Origin: a virus
Length of the DNA: 26,065 bases
Strand: one strand, 5' to 3'
IMG/VR virus record: IMGVR_UViG_3300029319_000433
Location: 1 to 26,065 of that record
Shown: one piece after another, positions 16,391 through 25,300 of the stretch
Layout of the letters: each line of letters starts with the position of its first letter
How positions within the stretch are numbered: position 1 is the stretch's first letter
Program-made: the position numbers and the translations under genes
Notes under the pieces: model-generated
The model's database searches: none
What the model was told of the DNA's origin: nothing
What the model saw: the letters and a program-made list of their open reading frames with translations, nothing else

Positions 16391-19300
16391 TCATGTTTCT
16401 GTACCATTAGGTTGATCATAAAAAGTCCTTAATTCTTCAGTTCTTATTACTTGAGCCGAAGTTTCAATTCCAAGTAAACCATTTTGGTTATGGAAAGTAA
16501 ATGGTCTACCATTTTTTCTAGTACCCCTAACAGATCCCCAACTATAAGTTCCAAATTTAAAGTTATCACTTAGAGTTGTCGTATCGATACCTGCTATTGA
16601 ATCCACATTTGCAAAAACCCTTAAAACAGAAGAACCGACTGATACATAATGTTCAGCAAAATAGACACCATTTAAGAAACTATTTCCAACTCCAACTGTT
16701 TCAGGGCCAGATGATGTTGTTTTTATTCCAGTAACTCCATCTCCAATAAAGGTGTTATCAATTACAAAGTAATCACCAGTAGTAATTCCAGAAATTGATC
16801 TATAGAACTTTTTATCTCCAGCAGGTAATCCATCATCTTTGTATATTCCTAAATTTTTGTAAAAATAATCTTGTATGTCATCAGGGTTTGGTTTGATTTC
16901 AAAGAATAATGCAGGTTTAGTTGTGTTAATACCAACAGCACTTGTTCCAATTCCAACTATGATTCCATAATCTCCTTCATATGTGCAATCTTCAAGTGTG
17001 TCAACGACAGCTGTTTCTCCTAAACCAACTATGTTTACTTTCTGGAATGCATCACCTAAAGGATCAACCCTTTTAAACATCCATGAATCTTTAATATAAA
17101 TTTTATTGTCATTTGGTAAAATAGATTTTATAATTCCAGATGTTGGGAATATTTGTGGTTCTAGATAATTTCTTTCTTTTGACATCATCACGCCATCGAC
17201 AACCAAGTCATCTACTTGTTTTCTCCAAACTACTGGACGAATAAAATTCTCATCGGTTGATATTCCAACTCCAGCATAAGTTGTTGTTTCTACCGTATCT
17301 GACGCTATTAATTCATATATTACTCTGTTATCTTGTTCTGTTTTTCTGTCAAGTGGTACTACTATTTCAGTTCTAATTTTAGAATCTTTTTTGATGCTTA
17401 TATCTACAGTCAAGTCTGATCCATTACCACCAGCACATGTTTTAATTCCAGCTGAATAAAGAGATCCAGTTGATATAATTGAAAAAGATTTGACTTGACC
17501 TGAAATTTCATCTACATCCGTAGAAACTTCAGTTACTTTTAATTTAGCAAATTCATTTTCATTATTTGATCCACCTAATATGGTAATAGTATCACCAATA
17601 TCATATCCTTGGCCAGGATTTTGAATAGACACTGTATCAATTGTATAGTGTGCTGTAGTTACAATTCCAGAATTAACATTATTATTACTATAATATTGTA
17701 ATCTGAGTTCATCACCTGGTTTTATTGTTTCATCAACATCGACATTTTTAAAGTCTTGATTTGATCCAGTGTAAAGATATAGTTTAATAGAACTACCAAA
17801 TTTAGGAGCCTCAGTAAAGGTAATTCTTGTTCCACCATTGAATTCGTAATCAATACCTGGTCTTTGTAAGATATCATTAATGAATATTAAAAGGTTATTT
17901 TGTAAAATAACTCCTGATCCTTCTTGAGCAACTATACTGTAGTATTCTTTATTTCCTTCCGTACGAGTTATTAAGAAAGATTTTCTAAATCCATTGAATT
18001 GTGAATCAAAATTATCAAGTTCTTTCAGTTGTCCAAAACACCAACCTGCAAATTTATCTTGAAATTTATTTTTAACTATGATATTAAAAGCACTTGTTCC
18101 AATACCAACTTGGAAAGGTAAAGTTGTTAGTTCTAATTTGTCTCCTATTTCATAACCAATACCACGATTTGATATATCAAAAGATAAAATGCTACCACCA
18201 GTTCCCACTACAACATCCATAGCAGCACCAGAACCACTTCCTCCAGAAAGAGGTATGTCGTTATATGGACTTGGTGGTGCAACTGTTACGAAATTAATTC
18301 CAGTTGAAATTCCACCTTGAGCATAACCTGTTCCAGGATTTGTAACTACAACAGATGTAACCACACCAGCAGTAACAAATGCAGAAATTGCTGCACCTAC
18401 ACCAGTTGTCGAACTAATTGATACTAATGGATTAGATAAGTATCCTGCACCTCCACTTGATATACCGACAGACGCAATTGTTCCACCTGCAGATACAACC
18501 GCAGTAAATATTGCTTTTCTAGGAACTTGATATCCACTTCCAATTCCAACATCAAATTCATTAATAATTCCACCATTAGGAAGATTTCCAAGAGAAGCTG
18601 TTCCTGTAAAATCAATAGTTTGACCAGTTCCAACAAGCTCATAATCATTGTCACTAGATTGACCAATATCCCCAAAGTAAGGTTTTTGGAATACATTATT
18701 AATTAAAAATGCACCATGACTGCCATTTATATTAGATACATCAACACCATTTGATGTCATACTAAACTCACCCGTAGATCCATCAAATTTATCTGATATA
18801 TCGTCAATAATTCTATTAGTATCGTAACTTAATCTGTAAAATGCTCTACCTGAAAATGTAGAGTGGGTAGTTATACCAGCTGGATTACTTGGATTTTGTG
18901 GATCAGGAACTCCTCTTGGCCCATATGGTGCCTCTGAAAAATAAATTCTCCCTTCATTCAGTCTATAATCACCTCTAAGAACTGTTACTGCTGCTCCAAC
19001 TGCATGTGCAGATGCAACAGTTCCCATTTGACCTCTTACGACATTTAGAGTGGTAGTTCCAACACCAACAGTTGATACTTTAATTATTTCATCTTCTATT
19101 TTTAATAATGACTTACCAGATATTTCTGAAGTATCATTTAAAAATACAATGGTAGTTGATATTCCAACACTAGTTGATAGTCCAACAGATATTATTGTTG
19201 TAATACCTACAGGACTTTGAATTACATTATCTATTGTAATTAAAGATCTAACAGTAGCATCTTCTGATGGAACAGAAAGACTATTAGTATTTGCTATTCC

Positions 19301-22300
19301 TACTACATTAGTAAATGATACTGCAGCTCCAATAGATGCAAAAGTAGCAGAAATAGCAACTTTAATATTATCTCCATCTTCTCTAATTGCAAAGACAGTT
19401 GATGGAAGTAACGTTGTTGCAGCAACACCAGCATTAGTATCTGATGTATTAGCAATTCCAATAGACGACTGACCAGCATGTGGTTTGTATATTAATTCTT
19501 CACCAGTATTAAAATTATGTTTTGGTATATTCACTATGTGAGTTTCAGTTGATACTCCCGTAGATGGATTAAACTCTCTATGAAATAGTGAATTACCGTC
19601 GGCAAAAACATTAAAACTTGTTGTTCCAATAACACCTCCACCAGTAGTAGTTACTATTCCAGTAAATTGAGAACTTATATCATCTATTAAAAATACTTTA
19701 TTAGTTCTAGATTCATTATAATCTGTTATGATTTTAGATTTAAATACAATTAAATTAGATGAGTCTGGATCTTCAGTATCCTCATTAGCTAAATCATAAT
19801 AAAATCTATCATGAACTGATGCTTCTTCAGTAATATCGATTTCTAATTCAAGATCAGATTCAGATTTCAATACATGTTGTGCTGTAGATCCAATTCCTAA
19901 ATTGCAGAAATTTTTAAATCCTGCAATATGATCCAAACTACCAACAGATTCCTTCCACGTATCGTATGGAACATCACCCTTTACTGAGTATGAAAATCTT
20001 TGATAATAATCATTATCATGTACTCTTTGAATATCTAAATTTAATTTTCCTGTGTCTGTTTTCCAGCTATTGTTAAGTCTGGATGCACTATCAACATTTA
20101 AATCAAAATCAAATTTAAATTGTTCTCTTACTGTACCTTTATTATTACTTATGGTTCCTGTAATTTTATCTTCTTTTTCAAAATCACCCACGGTGCTAAA
20201 AACCTTTAAAGTCTCGGATATTGGATCCCAACCATTCTTAGCAACTATTCCAGAAACATTTTTACCATCTACCCTTACAATTTCATCATCAAAAAATCTC
20301 GTTTCTTTAAATATTGGTGAAAATCCTGCCAAGTCTCTTTTTCTTATGACTCTACCAAAATTGTTTTGAGTCTGATATGTTCCTGGATTTGTACTAAATC
20401 CGACGAATGAATAACTAATAGATTCTTGTCCACCAGTAACATCACGATCAGTAACAGTAAAGTATTGATAATTATAGTCACTCGAATTATATCCATCACC
20501 ATTACCAATAATTCTTACATTTTCTACAAATACTTCATCACCTATCTCAAATGGGAAACTTCCTCCTTGATTAAAGAAACCACTAGTATTTCCAGACTCT
20601 GGAAATGGAGCCCTTAATGATAGTTTGACAATTGAATTACTATCAATTTCAGCCTCAGTTACAAGAACCCCATTTGAATTTGTAACTGGCAAAATTCTAA
20701 TATCCTCAGATAATCCACTATCATTTGTTACTATTGAAACTGTGTCCACCGATGTTCCACTCAGTGTTGTTCTTGCAAGTATGTTTGGTTTACCAACAAC
20801 CAATACTCTTGGTGGACTTGTGTAATTGATACCTCCAGTTGTAATTCCTATACTGTCAAGGGTTAATACATTTTTTGTTTGAACTATTACGTTGCTGTTT
20901 GCTTTTGGTTTTAAAGTTTTATCTGGTGAAAATTCTAATCCTGGATTAATAACTTGAGTTCCTTCTATTCTTCCAATATCATCCGCATTTACAGTTAATA
21001 CTGAATTTACACCCTCACTAGTTCCTATCGATGTTATTATTGGTATTTCTCTAACTTGAGATCCTCGGTTTACAATTTCTATGGAATGTATTCCACCAAT
21101 CTCATTAATAGAAGATGTTGAGTAAAAAGACGATGATAATCCTGAAGATGTATATGAGGTTGTCTCAGCAAGTCTATCTGCATTAAATTTAAATGTGTTT
21201 GTTCCAACTCCTGTAACTCTAAATTCTTTATTAAACTTAGATTCAACTGTTACTATTTTTGAATAATTTGGAACTCTTTTATCTACAGCAAAAAATAGAG
21301 TTTTGGTTGAATTTCCATTTTTACCTTGAATTTTGTAGAAAAATTCAGACAGTAATGAATCATCTACTGATATTATAGTTTTGCCACTTGTTTTTGTAAT
21401 TAAACTACTACTATATTTTGATTTAAAGTTAATATCTTCATAAAATTCTAAATCAAAATCATTTAAACTTGAATCAGATGTTATGAGTTCAATTGTATTG
21501 TTTTTATAGAAAAATAATTTTGGATTTACCTTTGATATTTCATGATTTACTCCACCTGTAGTTCCTATTCCTATGTAATTATATGGAAATACTGATAAAT
21601 CATATGAATTTTCTGCTAGTCTTATAGTGTCTCTAGAATCTTTAATAACATGATAAACACCATTATCAACCAAAGGAGTGGCTGGAGTTGATGAATTATA
21701 AACAATTAAATCTCCCGTTTCAAAATCATGATCACCAATTGTTATTGTTGATTGAGTTGTTCCAATTCCAATTGCTGAATCTGTAAATGATACTGGATTG
21801 ACAACTAATTTCCTAATCGATTCGTTATATTTTAAGTTGAAAGTCTGAGTTTGATTGGATGTGATATTTAACTTAAATTTATCATTTACTGATAATGCAT
21901 GTTGATTTCCTGTTGTATTTGCAGTAGCAACAGTTACAGTCCCATTAACTCTTCTTAAAGATCCAGAAATATTATTTGTTATCAATTCAATCTTATGATC
22001 ATCCTCATTATTCGTACCTCTTAAAATCTCTTTAAAATATACGTTTTCAGAATCAGTACTAATTCCAACAGTTCCTATACCTGTTCTTTCAGTTGCTAAT
22101 CCAATATAATCTGAACTAAATTTAGTACAAAAAAGTTTATCAAAAGTTGATAAATCAAATGCACTTGTTAAATTATCATTTTTTGTTGCATTTATAGTTG
22201 ATGCGACAGATACAATTCGTACTTCGTCTCCATTTTGAAATTTATGGTTTGGTAAATATATTGCCTTTGCAGGAATTGATTTGTAAATGGATGTTATTCC

Positions 22301-25300
22301 TACTTGTCCAACAATAACATTTGACACTGTTGTCCCAATTCCAACTGATTTTACACCTTCAAAATATTCAATTTGTGGTAATGCGATATTAACATTTTCT
22401 ATTTTTTTAGATACTGGATATGTAAATTTTGTTTCCAATCTAGAAACTAATGTTCCTGCATTATGAGTTCCAACATTTGAATCATTATATCCTCTTCTAA
22501 CTCTATGTTTATTATTGACATCATCGTAACCAAGTATTAAAAGTTGTTCATTTCCAATCTGAACAACATCATCAATTTTAAATTTTCTAGAAAGTGTAGG
22601 AGCGTAAAAACTAACAAAAGTAGTAAATCCTGTACTGTTTCCAAGTGCTTCGGATAGTCCAGAGGTTACTGTTGATACGCCAATAGTTCTTACTCCTTCT
22701 ATATTCTTATAAAGAGTTGATGATATTCCAGATATATCAACAACATCTCCCTCGAAAAGTCCGTGAGGAATTGTAGAAATTCCTGTTACTTGTCCATCAA
22801 TAATCGAAAATGTTAAGTTATTTACAATTGTATTTGTAGTTCCAATTGATACAATTTTTTTACCAATAACTTCGCTAACTTTGGCTGATATACTCTGGTT
22901 GTTAAAGTTTATTTTATCATTAACTTTGTATAAATTTCCAGGTTCATCTATGATAACATTTGTAATTTTAGATGCCTTAGTTCCATCAACTTCAATTAAT
23001 GCTTTTGAATTTAAAGAATCTTGTAAAATTGGATATCTTCTGTTTTCCTCGTTTAATCCTAGATGTGATACGTTTCTCTTATATTTTCCACTATTTAAAA
23101 TATCATCTTTTTGTTTTTCTTTTCCAGTTGCATAATTGAATAAATCTGTGGCATTTCTATGAGAGAATGTTATATATGGGAAACTTGGACTCTTAGATGT
23201 CTTATCTAAAGTAGAAAAATACGCATAAGTTCCATTTGGAAAATCTGCATTTGTTAAAAATTTTCCATTATGTTCATCTAAATCACCACTTTTTTTATAA
23301 ACATAATCATTTACAAAATATCCATTTTGGAAACCTGCAGGTCTCAAACCAGCATCACTAATAGCATCTATTTCATAACTAGATTCCATAAATGTTGTGA
23401 TCCCAGTAGTGTTAATACCAACTGGGCCATAAATTGGATTGCCATCATATGCCCATCCAACTATTTTTGAGTGTTCTTCTGTTAATTCTGTTAAACTGGT
23501 ATCAAGATTATCTCTAAGTATACGACGATATTTTTTAGGAGGATAAAAAGAACATATTTTATTATTATACTCTAAAGATTCTGAGTTTAATTGAATAATT
23601 TGTGAATTGTTTTCTGTGAGAACATGACTATATCTTTCAACAGAATTTATATTCCATTCTTTAATTTTTGGTGTTATGATGGAATTAGATCCAGAGGGTG
23701 TGATCCTTATAGTAGTATTATTAGGATCATATCCAGATCCTTTATCAATTATACTAACTTGAGTTATTTTTCCATTAGAAACTTCTGCTTTTAGTTTTGC
23801 ATAAGACCCCACTGTTGCTATTGTTCCACTAATGTCGATAACTTCTAAATCTGGTGGAGTAGTGTATTCAGAACCACCATTTGCAATAGTAATCCCTTCA
23901 ATTCTTCCTTCTACTATAATTGGAACTAAAAATGCATTTTTTCCAGTTAAAAATGTTGTTGCTGGTTGCTTTTGGTAGTTGATTATATCTGTTACACCAT
24001 AACCAACTCCACCATTTTTAATAAAAATACTCTTTAATCCACCCTTTACGATAACTGTGGCAGATGCTTTATAATAATCAGGTATAGAAATTGTTGAACC
24101 AACAGAAACTTCACCGTCAATTTGAATTGATATGTCTGGATACTTAAATGTATGAATTCCTGAACCTAAACTACTTAGTTTTGTATATATTTTTCTATCA
24201 TAATTAGTGCTTGAGATAGTTGTTGCAGTTCCTGCATTACTTAATCTAAATTTATCTTTATCAAGTACAATTACTTTATATGATATTGATGAGTCTAATC
24301 CACCAATTTGACTAGAACTAGTTGAATATTCAACTACATCACCATTTTTAAAATTATGATTTTTTGCAAAAATGTAATCATTAAAAATGTTTATACCACT
24401 AAAAGTTTTAAATAAGTCTTTTTCATCAGTAGGAGGATATTGTTGAGATAATACTTCTATTCTATGATTATCATAAGATGTACCAGAGTTATTTACGTTA
24501 ATTTTATCAATTATCTTTCTTATCTTTTTAGATTTAAATCCATGAGTTTGAGTACCATTATCAAAAAATTCCAACAAATTACTTTTACTAAGTGCTCTTT
24601 CTTCTGTAGTAGCTAAAGAAAAAGAATTATTATCGTATTTTGCAATAAAATATGAAGTTCCCGAAGATAGTAAAGTAGTGGTAAAACCAACATTTGTTTC
24701 ACCGACACCAATAGGAGTTCCAGTAGCGATATATGTAACTTCTTCACCATCATCAAATCTATGACTTCCAATTATTTTATTATCACCCAAATTTATATCA
24801 AACTCTGTATATGATTTACTATAGATAAATCCCTTCATCTTTGCTTCACATATTGCTCCAAATCCATTACCACCAGTTACTTTTACTGAAGGTGTTTTAA
24901 CGTAATTAAATCCTGGTTTGTCTAAAATAACTTCACTTAAAGAACCCGAAAAATTTGAAATTACTTGACAACCACTTCCAGTATCATCTGTAATTGATAA
25001 AGTTGGTGGATTAATAACATTGTAATTTTTACCAGAATTAGTTGTTTGCAACTCTTCTATTTGTCCGTAATAAATTGAATCATCAGAAATTGGTGAATGA
25101 AATTCAAGTCCATTTAGTGAGACTCCTATTGCCCCATTAATATTTGAATCTTCTTTTGCTATTTGTGGTTTTTTATAAATTCTCTTAAAATTATTTTGGT
25201 TTGCTAATTTAGCACCATCATACAAACTAGCAGGAGTTACAATATGAGATCCAGCCCCAACTCCGTCATATTTTATATTTTCAAATGAATTGTTGAGTAA

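Noticed and set aside
18424-18696. Minus-strand open frame of 90 codons in another frame of the giant gene
   Set aside because: It is a leucine-rich shadow inside the conserved repeats of the giant protein and shows no start signal or recognisable features.
17400-25065. CRISPR-like or tandem DNA repeats in the giant gene
   Set aside because: The periodicity is in the protein pattern only. The DNA of the units is diverged, with no identical repeats and spacers.
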